Assembly (NCBI RefSeq): GCF_019059575.1
Contig: NW_024883038.1
Location: forward strand, 79,470-143,469
Direction: 5' to 3'
Length of the DNA stretch: 64,000 nucleotides
Origin: Amphibalanus amphitrite
Lineage: Eukaryota; Arthropoda; Thecostraca; Balanomorpha; Balanidae
Shown here: one piece after another, positions 33,749 through 45,600 of the stretch
Position numbering within the stretch: position 1 is the first letter of the stretch
How the letters are laid out: the number at the start of each line of letters is the position of its first letter
The notes under the pieces: generated by a model
Database searches by the model: none
Told to the model about the DNA's origin: nothing
The model's input: the letters and a program-made list of their open reading frames with translations, nothing else
Made by a program: the position numbers and the translations under genes

Positions 33749-34227
33749 TTAACCCTCGCCGGCCGGGGGGGGGGGGCGGGTGCCGCCCCTCCATAGTTTT
33801 TTTTTTCGCGATAGCTCCGAACACGCCGGCGATAGAGAGCTGAAGCTTGGCATACCTGACCTTTGAATCAAACGGGATCTTTTGACACCAACCGCATTTT
33901 CGGGTCAGATCAGGTCACTGACCCATGTGGTCATAAGTGAACCTCTGCACGGTCTTCAGATGTCGCAACTTCGCAACGCCCTCACTGCCAGAGGAGATTT
34001 CACAGGGAAATGAACCTTGGAGGACCTAGTATCCAATGAGTCTCTCAACTTGTATAATGTATATCTCGGATTTTTCCAAAAGTTCATATGAGGTCAGGTC
34101 ATTTTCGTGACCTCACCATTAGGTATAAGTCAATGGGGATAAACTGAAAACTTTTTCTGGCGCCGGGAACGATCGATCTCCAACTATCTCAAGCACACCG
34201 AATCGTGATTTCATGCACTCCTTGCAA

Positions 34228-35821
34228 CAGTAGCGTCGCCACGGGGGGGCAAGCGGGGCAGCTTGCCCCCCCCCCCCCCCCAACCTCGGACCGGGCACCC
34301 CCTGAGATCGATACAGATCCGATGAGATTTTGGAGTCGGGAAAAAATGGGGGTACCTTTCTGAGAAGACTGTGAGGTCAGACTCGGTTGGAGCGTGCAGT
34401 TCAAACCAGAGTCTGACTCGCAGTCGCCAAAATCTTCAAGTCTCCGAGTCCAGACTCAGAAATGTCAATGCTGTGATTCATTCCATGTTCCTAGCTCGTT
34501 CTTGATTACATTTACAGCTGATTTCCATAAGTTTTGGAGTGCTGACACACTTTTCGTTCAAAGCGTGAAACGAAATATTCGGGGCCTTTCCCAACTCTCG
34601 TCAAACGTCTGCGACAGGCTCAAGAACCGTACAAGTGTCGCAGGGCTCATGAGCTTGCTTTAAACAAAGGCTCCTAAGGAGCTCCACTGAGCCCTAAAGA
34701 AGCTTTCAAAGGGTCCAAACCGGCCTCTGAAAGTCTCACTGGTGTCCCTGTTCTCTGAGGGCCCATATAGGGATCTTTGAGCCTTCGAACATTTCTGAGA
34801 ACCTTAACTGGCCTCTGATAGTTCAGGCAAACTTTTGAGGCGACAGACTTTGCTAACCCCAAGCCGGCATCTGAGGGGTCACAGCTCACGTGTCCCTCTG
34901 AGGTCTGCAACACATGTTTATTATGTCCCTACGTAGGGTCCTTAGGGATTCGACACAGACCCCGAGGGTTCACACTGTTATCCGAGGGCTCCAGGCTCAC
35001 CCTGGGCCTAGTCTCTTAGCGCCCGCCGCCCACACTGGCTTCTGAGGGCCCCACCTTGGGCTCGGAAAGTCCTAAAGCACCACGTACACGTCAATATTTG
35101 AGGTGACCCACGCCGATCTCCGGGATCCTAAGCATGCTTCTGAGAGTCAGCACTGACCCTGAGTGGCCTGAAATGGCCTGGAAGTCCCAAACCTATCTCT
35201 AAGGGATCCCTTGCCGCTATGCCGTGCGTAACTTTTGGTTCCGTTTAACAGTTTTTGTTCGCGTTTGCAGCGCTTCCCATCACACGAAAAACGAGAAACT
35301 TTTGTTCACACTCGAATGAACAAAACACTTCCTCTCACTGGAGCAAAGATGAATTACTTCCGGTTCACACTTCCGACAGTCACTCTCCGCCGAGCCCAAC
35401 TTAGCTACGATCGGCGGCTGGGATAAATCCTATGCATTTCACGTAAAACCTCTGCATGCATGCGTGAATGGAGGTTTTAGCAGGGTGAGCCGATTAAATG
35501 GAGCGTTTTTCACCTTTTTCTAGGTAATGATCATGAGCGTCGAGCGTCTGCACAGGGGCCCTCTGCAGTGCGTCGGCAATCGCAGCCACTATATACTATA
35601 ATTCTACCAGTCGTTTTTGTCATAAAATTTCAAAACTTCAAATTTTTCTGTAAAAAATTACGTGTCATAGCTAGAAGGAAACCTTTGCCACCATCCGATT
35701 CCTCGCACCATTGCGCGTCGAATGATATGTAAAAAGAGTGAGTAAAGACTGGGGAAAGGCAAGTTTTAACACAAAAGTTGATTTTGCCCCCCCCAACCGA
35801 AAATCTCTGGCGACGCCTATG
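34228..35821. mobile_element. hAT-like element inside the TTAA MITE
   Basis: 1594 bp with a perfect 8-bp duplication CCTTGCAA (34220-34227 and 35822-35829). The ends are CAGTAGCGTCGCCA and the complement of CATAGGCGTCGCCA. The interior contains GGCCTCTGAGGGCCC-type minisatellite (about 34672-35215) and no transposase. The duplication length supports hAT. Confidence 0.8.
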
Positions 35822-36229
35822 CCTTGCAAGGTTCGATGCGTCACTTTTGCAATGTTGACCTTGCGCGACGTCACTTATGAAGTTATAAGGGTCTTATTAG
35901 TTTTTCGTCAATAACTAGGTACCGATCAAATTGAGCTAGCGAGTCGGGAAAGCCACCTATGGACTCAAGAAGGCCTGCCGAATCGAATCATATGCGACAT
36001 GACCTCCTTCGACCAATTTCGTGACCTGGGGACGCCGACCTGACCGTGACCCAAGGTCAACACCCTAAGTTTACCTCACTCAAACAAAAAGTATATCATT
36101 CGACGCGCCTGAGAGAGGCGAACACGATGCTGGCAAAATCGCGGCTCTGCGGCCATTTTTTGCGAAGTTATTCACCAAAAACGGAACCGTGCCTTGAGGC
36201 ACTTGACCTGACCTCAGAGGTCACCGGTT

Positions 36230-38559
36230 TTTGTTTGTTTTGTTGGGTCAGGCCCTTTCGGTCCAATGAGACCATTTCAGAGCCGGAAGGATGATAGGAT
36301 ATAGGGGGAGACATTGGTCTGGGCAGGCACCCTAGTGAGTCGCCGGGGCTGAGCCCGTCCAGAGGACAGGCCACCCAGCCCCAAGGCACTCACTGCACCC
36401 GGCTACGGGGTGCGCTCCCTCGGGAGCAGCGGTGCCGCTCCAAGGGAGCAGCCCGCATGAGATAAAGTTGCCTGTCCAGCCCGGAGGGGGTTGCGGTATG
36501 TATGTATGTATGTATGTATTGATCTAAAATCCATCCACATAACATGGTTTTTCAGGATTCAGCGTCATGCACAATACAGTAAAATGCAAGAAGGCAATAG
36601 GCACTGGCAGATAAAATAAGACAACTAATTGCACTAAAACCGGAATAAAACACAGCACCCCAAGATCTCAGGCTTCGCTGGCCGCCACTGCGCGGCGAAA
36701 CGCGGTCAGCGTGGGCTGCTCCCTGACGGCCGGCGGCAGCCGGTTCCACGCGGCAGCAGCGCGGTAACTAAACGTTCTCTGTGTGGAAGAGAGCCTACAC
36801 TTCTGCAGCTCCAGGGCGCCAGCTTCTACAGAGCGTGTGACCCGGCCAGACACCTCAGAGCGGGACACAAACATGCAGCGGATGGAGAGAGGGTAAGCTG
36901 GTATGTGGAGCGCCTTCCACACCTTCAGTAGGTCCCTCTCCCACACCAGCCGCTCCACTCTGGGCCAGCCCAGGGATGCCAGAGCCGGCCCGATCCTCTC
37001 CCGACGCCGCACGCCTGTCACGATCCGAGCACTGAAGTTGATGAGTTTTTGGATCCGAGTGAGTTGATTTTTTGTGGTTCCGCCCCACACCGAAATGCAG
37101 TACAGAATGTGAGGGAACACGTGGGTCTCAATGAGTAACTTTAGCGTTTCCTGGTCAAAATGGTGGCGGAACTTGGAGAGGGATATGAGGAGGGCATTGC
37201 ACCTCCTGACGATGTGACTGATGTTGGCGTCCCAGGCCAAACACGAGTCGACAGTCACCCCCAACAATTTGATGGTTGGTGACGGTTTTAAGACTGACTC
37301 AGCTATGCAGATATGAAAGTTTTCGACCTTGCTGAGAGTCTGGCGGGTTCCGATTAGAATAAAGTCGGTCTTTTGAGGGTTCATTTTAAGAGAATTTGAG
37401 CTAAACCAGTGTTTCATGACATCCAAGGAGTTTTCGACACGTTGTTTTAGTGATGCTAAATTTTGAGGGTCAGGACGCGAGTGATCGAGCAGCTGGGCAT
37501 CGTCAGCATATGCGATCATCCGACAGTCCGGTAGATGGCAGTGCAGGTCGTTCGTTAGCAGGCTGAAGAGGATCGGCCCGGCTATGGATCCCTGCGGAAC
37601 CCCGCAGGGGACCGGCAGGACTGTTCTGCCGCCCCTGACCAGCTGCCCCCGGCCGCCAAGATAACTACCAAACCAGGTCGGGTCGATCCCGTACCACTCC
37701 AGCTTGCGCAGGAGGACGCCGTGGTCGACGCTGTCGAAGGCCTTGCTGAGGTCAGCTGCCGTGACTGAGGAGACCTCTCCCCGCTCTGAGTTCTGGCTGA
37801 TCCATTCGACAGCGTCGAGCACGGCGTCCTCCGTGCTGTGACATGATCGGTAGGCGTACTGGTTGTGAAATAAAATGTTGTGGTCCGATAGGTACCGCGA
37901 CAGTTGGTCACACACAACCTTTTCAACAACTTTTGACAAGTGAGATAAAAGTGAGATCGGTCTGTGGCTAGATGGTTCGTGTACATCACCGCGTGGCTTA
38001 AGGATCGGCACCACCTCGGCAGTTTTCCACGCCTCAGGGAAAACACCTTTGGTTAGGGACACATTCACAAGTCGCAGCAGGTGGGGGCCAATCACATCAA
38101 AACAGCGCTTGACCGCACCGAGTGGCACCCCGTCCAGCCCCACCGCCCCAGACGAGTTCATCCGCCTCACAGCTCGCGCCAGCTCCGGTAGGGTCGCAGG
38201 CTGGAGCCGGAACGCCGCTGAGACTACTATAGGCGGCCGCGGGGCTAGGCCCGCAGTGACGTCATCATTCAAGTCGGCCGCGATGCGAGAGCCCACCGAC
38301 GCGAAGAACTCGTTGAATCGGTCAGCGCGGGCCCGCTGCTCGGCTGCACTCTTGTCTGAAGTCGAGTGTGCTGAAGCGGAGGGCGCCAGGTAGAACCTCC
38401 TGAGGCTGGACCAGAACTCCTTGCGGTCAGAGGCCAGCAGCTGGCGCCCCAGGAACTCCCTGCGCGCCTGAGCCAGCTGAGCCTTGACGGAGTTCCGCAG
38501 GTTCCGCGGTGTGGAGGAGAAGGATTTCAGTATCCTGAGGATAGAAGCACGGAACGGTG
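36230..38559 (-). mobile_element. 5'-truncated LINE inserted in the TTAA MITE
   Basis: A non-LTR retrotransposon flanked by a perfect 16-bp target duplication TCAGAGGTCACCGGTT (36214-36229 and 38560-38575). The 3' end on the minus strand finishes in an AAAC-type tail (the plus strand reads TTTGTTTGTTTTG at 36230). The 3' UTR includes a TATG microsatellite at 36496-36519. The 5' end is cut inside the linker before the reverse transcriptase, the usual mark of target-primed reverse transcription. Confidence 0.9.
36668..38530 (-). pseudogene. LINE reverse transcriptase (ORF2 fragment)
   Basis: About 620 codons in one open frame, with 542 after the first ATG (38296). The upstream part (EFWSSLRRFYLAPSASA, RFNEFFASVGSRIA) is the endonuclease-RT linker. 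The RT domain shows LLSHLSKVVEKVVCDQL, LSKAFDSVDHGVLL, CGVPQGSIAGPILFSLLTND and the catalytic MIAYADDAQLL. The thumb and C-terminal part end RRAVAASEA. The style matches the Jockey/CR1 superfamily. The endonuclease is missing because the copy is 5'-truncated, so it is a dead fragment although its frame is intact. Confidence 0.88.
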
Positions 38560-38753
38560 TCAGAGGTCACCGGTTGACCTAGGACCATAAAATCGGGTAT
38601 CGATCTCTGCGTCTCGTAACGGCGCACACGCTCGTTTTACCGCGACGCGCTAGCTCCACCTGGGGCGAAACGGCGAGGGGGGTCATACCCGCCCCCGCCC
38701 CCTCGGCCAGCGCGTATGTAGAAAACCTATAGGACCGGGCCGTGGAGGGTTAA

Positions 38754-39688
38754 ACTAGCCTCTGAAGGCCCAGACCGTCTAAAAGTCCCACACCGGCCTC
38801 TGATAAGTGATAGTCAATCAGCCCAGTTGCAGTGGTCGCTGATATAAAACCTCTTAAAAACGTTATAGGCCTGGCTGAGCCTAGCTGGGCCGTTCATGCT
38901 GATTTTTATAGGTATATTGAAAAGACTCGCTTTGCACGTTTCACGCTTGCTCGTAATGAAAAAGTTGCTGGATGCCTCTGGAATTTGCACATGGGTGCCA
39001 ACGGCTGCGGAGGACAGGGGAACATGTCCATCAGTTTGAGTTTATGGACGGGAGACTCCCTGAAATTTCAACCAATTTTTTTTCTTTTTTTGTCTCGATT
39101 TTTTTTAACCTCTGAGCATGTTTGCGAAAACAAAGTGGCCGAAATCCGAGGAGAAATCGGATTTTGGGGGTAGGTTAGGTTTTGAACCTTTGGGACCCTG
39201 GCCCCCTCCCCCCCCCCACTTTCGAAAACGTTCCTACGCCTATGGCCAACATTATTTTAGAGTGTGTTTATCATTATATTATAAGTATGGAGACGTGTCT
39301 GAGACAAGTAAAAGATCAGTTTGCGTTTGGATTCTGACCTTTCCGTCGATAGCAAGCGAATATGAATGTAAAAGACTGTATTTAAGCTTTAATTTTTCTT
39401 GCATGAAACCTTCGCATAATTCCGCCACGTCATAATCCTGAAGTACAAAGTACGTTTTTTCTGTTCGATGACCGTGCAACTACAACCTTTACAGCCTAAG
39501 GCTGCACCGAATGTGGCACTGGTCGACAAGAGTTCTAGCATTTAGAAGCTTCTACACCTCTCCCCAACTACAGCCCACGCTATCATTTTTCGTCTTGCCC
39601 CGCCTCCGCGTAACGTCTTCCCAGTGGAACGTATCCACAAAGCAGCACGTCCAGGCGACAGGTCCTAGTACAGGTCCTTGCAGAAGTC
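38754..39688. other. Minisatellite remnant, hAT-like end, 3' flank of paralog B
   Basis: GGCCTCTGA-type minisatellite continues to about 38806. A hAT-like end (CGTTCCTACGCCTATG) sits at 39229-39244. From there to 39688 is AT-rich flank of paralog B, with ATTAAA-type sequence on the minus strand near 39390. No gene. Confidence 0.4.
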
Positions 39689-42600
39689 CTACGACCGTGT
39701 CTGCTCCGTCGAGTTTCTGGACGTGCTGGTCGTGGTGCGGGTCGTGCTCTGCGACGTTCCCGACGAAGTGGTCGTCACCGCTCCGGGGTCCTTACTGATG
39801 GCCGCGATGAGGTCATCGACGTTCAGCGTGGGGTTGTTCAGCGCGGTTAGGATAGGGGACGGGGTGGTGGTGGAGGGTTTCGGGGTTGGGGACGCCGTGG
39901 GAGAGGTTGGAGGGGGTTTAGTAGGGGGAGCGGTGGGTGGCAGGGTGGGTGGTTCGGTGGGTGGTTCGGTGGGAGGAAGTGTGGGGGAAGCGGTTGGAGG
40001 AAGTATCACTGGAGGTTCTGTCGGAGGCTTAGTTGGAGGTTCGGTGCCGGGGGATTTTGTTGGAGGTTCGGTGGGAGGTACTGTTGGAGGTATTGTTGGA
40101 GGTTCTGTTGGAGGCCCGGTTGGAGGTTCTGTAGGAGGCTCTGTAGGAGGTTTAGTAGGAGGTTCTGTAGGAGGTCGTGTAGGAGGCTCAGTAGGAGGTT
40201 TAGTAGGAGGCTCCGTTGGAGGTGCTGTTGGAGGTTCGGTGGGAGGTATTGTTGGAGGTTTGGTTGGAGGCATTGTTGGAGGTTCTGTAGGAGGTCGTGT
40301 TGGAGGCTCGGTTGGAGGTGCTGTTGGAGGTTCGGTTGGAGGTCTTGTAGGTGGTTCGGTAGGAGGTTTAGTTGGAGGTTCAGTTGGAGGCATTGTTGGA
40401 GGTTCGGTTGGAATTGTAGCTGGCTTGACGGGATGCATTGCTGGTGGCAGTGTGGGTGGTTCGATAGGAGGTTTTGTTGGAGCCTCATTTGATGGTGTCT
40501 TGAAAGGCTTTATAGTTTCCAGAAACGGTAGATCATCCGCTAATTCAGTGGCCGATTTGGTATAATTCACAGGTTCTGAGGGCGCTCCTCCAGGAGACTT
40601 CGTACGCAGTATGGTTGGAAAGGCCCTCTTCGGAGACCCAGCGATGAATTCCTTTCCCCGCCTGTGTTTCACAAACGTCGTATCCCACACCACGAACACT
40701 GTGCTGAGGAGCGGCACAAGGAACGACGGCTTCACCAGGCTCTCCATGATGTTCCTCAGGTAGCGCCTGGCTTGGGAGGCGTCGGGCAGCAGGAGGGGCT
40801 CGTCATCTCCCAGGGTGGCCAGGTACCGGCCGGAGCCCGCGTACTTGAGTACCGGGGTAACGGCCCGGCCGAACGTCCACCGGTACGCGGAGGACGTCAG
40901 TTGCACTGTCCTCGTGCTGGTGCGGTTCGCTGGAATACGGGACAACAAAACAGTGTTAGAAAGGGAGGGAAAGGGTGGTCGTGTCGTTTGATGAAGAAAA
41001 AAAACATCCGTAGTGACTGGTAGCTGGCTGAAGAGAGCTGTAGTCCGATAGCTAAAGATAACAGACGTTAACCCTATTCCTGGCGGGGGGGGGCCTCAGG
41101 AGCCCCCCCCCCTGAGGTTTTTTGGTTATTTCTCCCAAACGCGTTGAGCTAGGAAGCTCAAATTTTCTGACTTTTCCTAAAAGGCTTCTACGCAACATGT
41201 CTGAAAATTTTGAGTTGATCTGACCTCAGGTCAGGTCACCAGAGGCGGTTTGGTGACCCTACCTCAGAAAAGTTTGCAATCACGCCAGAGCTAGAGTTTT
41301 TGACCGATCAATTTCTTCTCTTCAGGCTTTAGTTAGGGTACCAGTATGTGCAATTTGTATATCTCGGAATTTTGATATCGGTGACCTAAGGTCAGGTCAG
41401 TTTCGCGACCTCCCCATTATAAGTCAATGGGGGAAAAATCAACTCCCTGTTTTTACCACTAAAACGGGTCGAAATGGCCCCATATACCATACATGACTTC
41501 ATATACGATCAACCTTCACTACCTTGAGGTCTGTTTTGCTGTTGGGCAGCTGTGAGGTCATGTGACGTCATCAAAGGTCACCAAAGGTTTTTGGCCAATA
41601 ACTCCGTACAGGAACAAGATACAGACGCGTGGATGGTCTCATTGTGTTCAGCTCGTCAAGACGCATCGAATGATATACATGATGACCTCGAGGTCACGTG
41701 ACCTGAGGTCAACCTTTGACCTTGACCTTGCGAGGTCAACATATATATCATATTCGATGCGGATTGACGAGAGGATCACGATGATGCCCTTAGTTTGTTC
41801 CTATCTTGACTAATTCGAAAGTTATTCGAGAAAAACTCTCTCCATATCTAGCACCGCCATTTTGACTTTTTCGACCCCTGTGACGTCATCTTTGACCTGA
41901 CCTGAAAATGAACTTAGTAAAAATTGTAGATCTTGACCGTGCGTATCCGATGCCGTTTACCGTTTGTCGCTATCTTGCTTCGTTCTCGAGATCTCAGGGG
42001 GGGGCCGAATCGGCCCCCCCGCCAGTTTCTTGTCCCGGCGGAGCCCGCCAGGAATAGGGTTAAGTGGAAATGTTATTAAAGAATCGCCTCGAAAAAAGGC
42101 AATCATGGAGTTTTGATTGCATGGAATGCTACTGATGACTGAGCATTATTAACGGGAAAAAAATTAAGTTCATTTATAAGAAGACTGTCATTATAATTAT
42201 GAAGGGGGAACCGGGGCAAAGTGGACACCCTAACGCTGTTTTCTATGCCGATGGTTTATTTCTAAAACTTGGAATGATTCTCACTATGACAATAAGATCC
42301 CTACTACATTGCCTTTCATTTCAATTTTGTTTTATTTATAAGGGCGTTCACATGTAGGAGATATTGGCAAAACTTTAAACCTATGCATTGTTTTCACTTT
42401 GCCCAACCACGGGGCAAAGCGGAGACTGCCAGCCTCTTGTCCCAGATATGAGACCACATAGTTGCACGTAGTTGCCTTATGTGCAGTCCACAGTAGAGAT
42501 GTCAATCGGATACCAACTGTTTGGTATACCGATACCAAACCGATACCAACTTGGTATTTGGTATTTCAAGGCGAGTGCATTCACTGGCGGTCGCAGCCGC

Positions 42601-45600
42601 TAGCAAAAGGGGGGGGGGGGCCAAACTCACACTCGCGGGACATAACATTTATCCGTCACCGGAGGGGGGAGGGGGTGATCATCGGCTAATGTTTTACGTC
42701 CACGAGGCGCCGCGCAGTTGGCACTACTTATTGCTTCATCCATCTCATTCTTGCGTGGAATCTTTAAGCTGAATTTAAGGCAAAATCACCAGTTCCATTT
42801 CCTGTCCCACGCTGTTTCCACCGGTCGGGCCACTGCACCATGGCGACGGATCGGTGTAGCATATACTTGAAGGTCGGGCACGCGGATTCATGACCTTACT
42901 ACTATAAAACAATTCGGAAAAGTACAGATACCTGCCTCTTGCTTTGAACAAGCATGTGAAATTTCATGCTCATGCTAAAAAGACTGGCCCTGAGCCCTGA
43001 GGACTTCATCAGTCTCTGCCAGCCCCAGGACCCACAACGGCTCATGGGGTCCCGACGTCCAAATATGAGGGAATCTACGCGGAACCATCAGGACGTAAAG
43101 TGATCTCGATCAGGACCAACGTAAGGGTGTGCAGGTCGCAGGAATCTGCGTAAGCCCTCTGATCTTCAGAAGCCCACCCATGTATGTTTTCACTTAGAGG
43201 CCAGTTTAGGGCCTTCAGACACCAGTACAGGGCCTGAAAACTGCAAAGGCTAGTAGTTTGAGACCATCAGAGACCGAGTTAGGCTCTCAGAGGCTAATGT
43301 GGGTCCTTACTCATTACAAGCCAACATGGGACCCTCAGAGGTCAGCGTGGGGCTCTAAAAGACCGGCATGAGCCTCCGTTGGACCACAGTGGCCAGCAGA
43401 GGGCCCTCAAAGGCCAAGATGGGCCCCCCTCAGAGGCCAATGCAGGCCCTTAGAGGCCGGCATCGGGTCTTTAACAACCAGTGCGGGGCCCTCCTTGGCA
43501 CCTAAAGGCTCGTCTTGGGACACCAGAGACAGAAATAAGGCCACCAGAGACCGGTGTGAGACGCTCAGATGCCGGATGGGGCCCCTGAGGCCGGTTAGGG
43601 GCCCTCATAGGCCAGATGTGGGGTTTCAGAGGTCGATATGGGCTCTTAGCGGCCAACGTGGGCGCTTGACCGCCACTGAAGTTCCCTCAGAGGTCAGTGT
43701 AGGACGCTCAAAGACCGGTGTGGGAGCTGTAGTTAATAACTGGGAGTGGGTTTTTTGAGCCTCGTGACGATCGAATAAGGGCCAGGGCCCCATACAGATA
43801 CACCTATGGGGGCCCATCGGCCATCGGTTGTTTGAGGGGGGGGGGGCAAATGATATGAAGGCCCCCTTTATTTGCCTTTGGGGGGGGGCATGGCCCTGAT
43901 GCCCCCCCCCCGCGACCGCCACTGTGTACACGTTACACACAGGCCTCTGAGATTGCATACTAGTTCATGCAAACTCTATGCAGGCCCCGGAGGTCCCACG
44001 CTAATCCTTAACCCGCGAGTTGCTGGGGGGGGGGGGCGTTAAACGCCGCCACTTTTTTCGCCGGGCCATAGCATAAAAACGGCGCGCCGCAGGCGCGCCA
44101 AATTTTTGGTACCTGTAGGGAATTGATTGAAGTGTATTTTGACAAAGTTTCAAAAAAAATCGGTCGGAAAATTTTTGAGATATCGAGGTTTTAGTGACGT
44201 CATGATTTCTGAGTTTTCGACCAAAAACGGCATATGTTCAAAAAATCATATAAAATCACAGAATAGACATACAGACATGCCGTAAACGCCATTAGACTGC
44301 CAATACCATGAACAATCAAATGGCTATCTTCGATTATTGATTGTCTTTCCGGATTTTCCAAAATCTTCAACTGAATCTTGGCAATTTCTCGTGACTTCTT
44401 CACGACCATGATACATGCATTTCTTAAATCAAACTTTTTGAGCCAAACACGTACACATATGATAAAATGAATGTCACCATCGTGTTCTACGCCCCATATT
44501 ACCCATAAAACATGTGTCACAGGCTGCGAATATCAGTTTTGATTTTCGGGGATATTTGCCTACCCGGTTGACCTGACCTTGACCCTGACCTATGCTTGAC
44601 TGACCCCTAACTACATGGCGCTGACACTCTTGTAGGCCTTATATGATGGATTGTGCACCGTTTTGACAGTTTATGACGAGAGGCGCCCATTGCGAAGTCC
44701 TGAAGTCCATGCTACTGAAAGCCCGATTTCAGGTGTTTGACCTCACCTTGACCCGACCTGTGACCTCAAAATTCAACTTTAAAGTACTCATCTGAAGCGT
44801 CTCGTCGCGTTCTTTCGTTTGCCGCCTCGTGCGTTTCGCTGCGCCTATTGGTTCTCGAGTTATCGGCTGGGGGCGTTTAACGCCCCCCCCCCCCCAGCAA
44901 ACGGTGGGTGGCGAAATACCCCAGCAACTGCCGGGTTAAGAAACCAAGCCGGCATACGGCGTCACCACCGGGCTTCTGAGGTGCACAGCACCAACCCATG
45001 AGGTCTTACTTTAGTGACTTAGTGTCGTAGAGCCACGCTCATTTGGCAGGGCCCACCCGCCACTGCCTAAGAGGGTCTCATGCCAGCCATTGCTGGGCCT
45101 AGAGAGCCTCAAATAAACCCACGCTGATATTTCATATAAGATCCGGCCATACCCGTGAACCGCGGTGCCAGCGACGCTGACCGTCAAATTGACAGAATGC
45201 GAAACTGAGCCTACTCATGAGTGAAATTTACGTCCTTTGATGGCGCAAGAAAGAAAATGAAACATACAAAAAGCTTTCTAGGACTTTTGTTTGATCTGAA
45301 AGGTGGGGCCAAAAGATAGTATGGCCCCACCTTTCAGTACCAAAGGGGGGCCATGGCCCCCGTGGCCACCCCCCTGGGACCGCCTATGAGTGCATTTGGT
45401 ATTTTGTTGGTATTATGAATCCTCACTAATGTAAAAGAGGCTGAGAATTTGGTAAAAAGTTGGAATTTTCCTCATATTCCCAAGTCGGTTCGGTTTCGGT
45501 ATTTTTCCATGGATATTGTTGGTATTTGGTTTGGTATCGGTATCACGATTTTCCGTAATTGACATCAGTAGACTCCACAGCAGAAGTAGTGTGCGGTTTC

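Larger units (their letters stand above)
33753..38749. mobile_element. TTAA-type MITE, CCCTCGCCGG family, split by two later insertions
   Basis: TTAA at 33749-33752 and 38750-38753 bounds CCCTCGCCGG... and a worn right end CGTGGAGGG. Removing the hAT-like insert (34228-35821 plus one 8-bp duplication) and the LINE insert (36230-38559 plus one 16-bp duplication) leaves 1049 bp. That matches the 1033-bp copy at 18553-19585, which is homologous along its length. The target is the minisatellite, which resumes at 38754. Confidence 0.85.
42582..45388. mobile_element. hAT-like element with perfect 8-bp duplication
   Basis: The duplication AGTGCATT lies at 42574-42581 and 45389-45396. The ends are CACTGGCGGTCGCAG and the complement of CATAGGCGGTCCCAG. 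It carries minisatellite DNA and an internal hAT-like end at 43912-43924, and it is interrupted by the TTAA MITE at 44012. Without that insert it is about 1.9 kb. No transposase is seen. Confidence 0.75.
42494..45572. mobile_element. hAT-like element with GGTATCGGTA-rich ends
   Basis: The ends are TAGAGATGTCAATCGGATACC and the near complement of TACTGATGTCAATTACGG, with GATACCAAA-type subterminal repeats. The flanks GTCCACAG (42486-42493) and CTCCACAG (45573-45580) match at seven of eight bases. It contains the CACTGGCGG element (42582-45388). Confidence 0.55.

Noticed and set aside
31193..39244. Single 8-kb hAT element from 31193 to 39244
   Set aside because: The ends match in type, but the flanking 8-bp sequences do not agree cleanly, and other elements cross the interior; kept only as an uncertain end.
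39678..40565. 295-codon Gly-Gly-Ser-Val repeat frame on plus
   Set aside because: Shadow of the PPT repeats of paralog B, whose exon has matching splice sites and a paralog.
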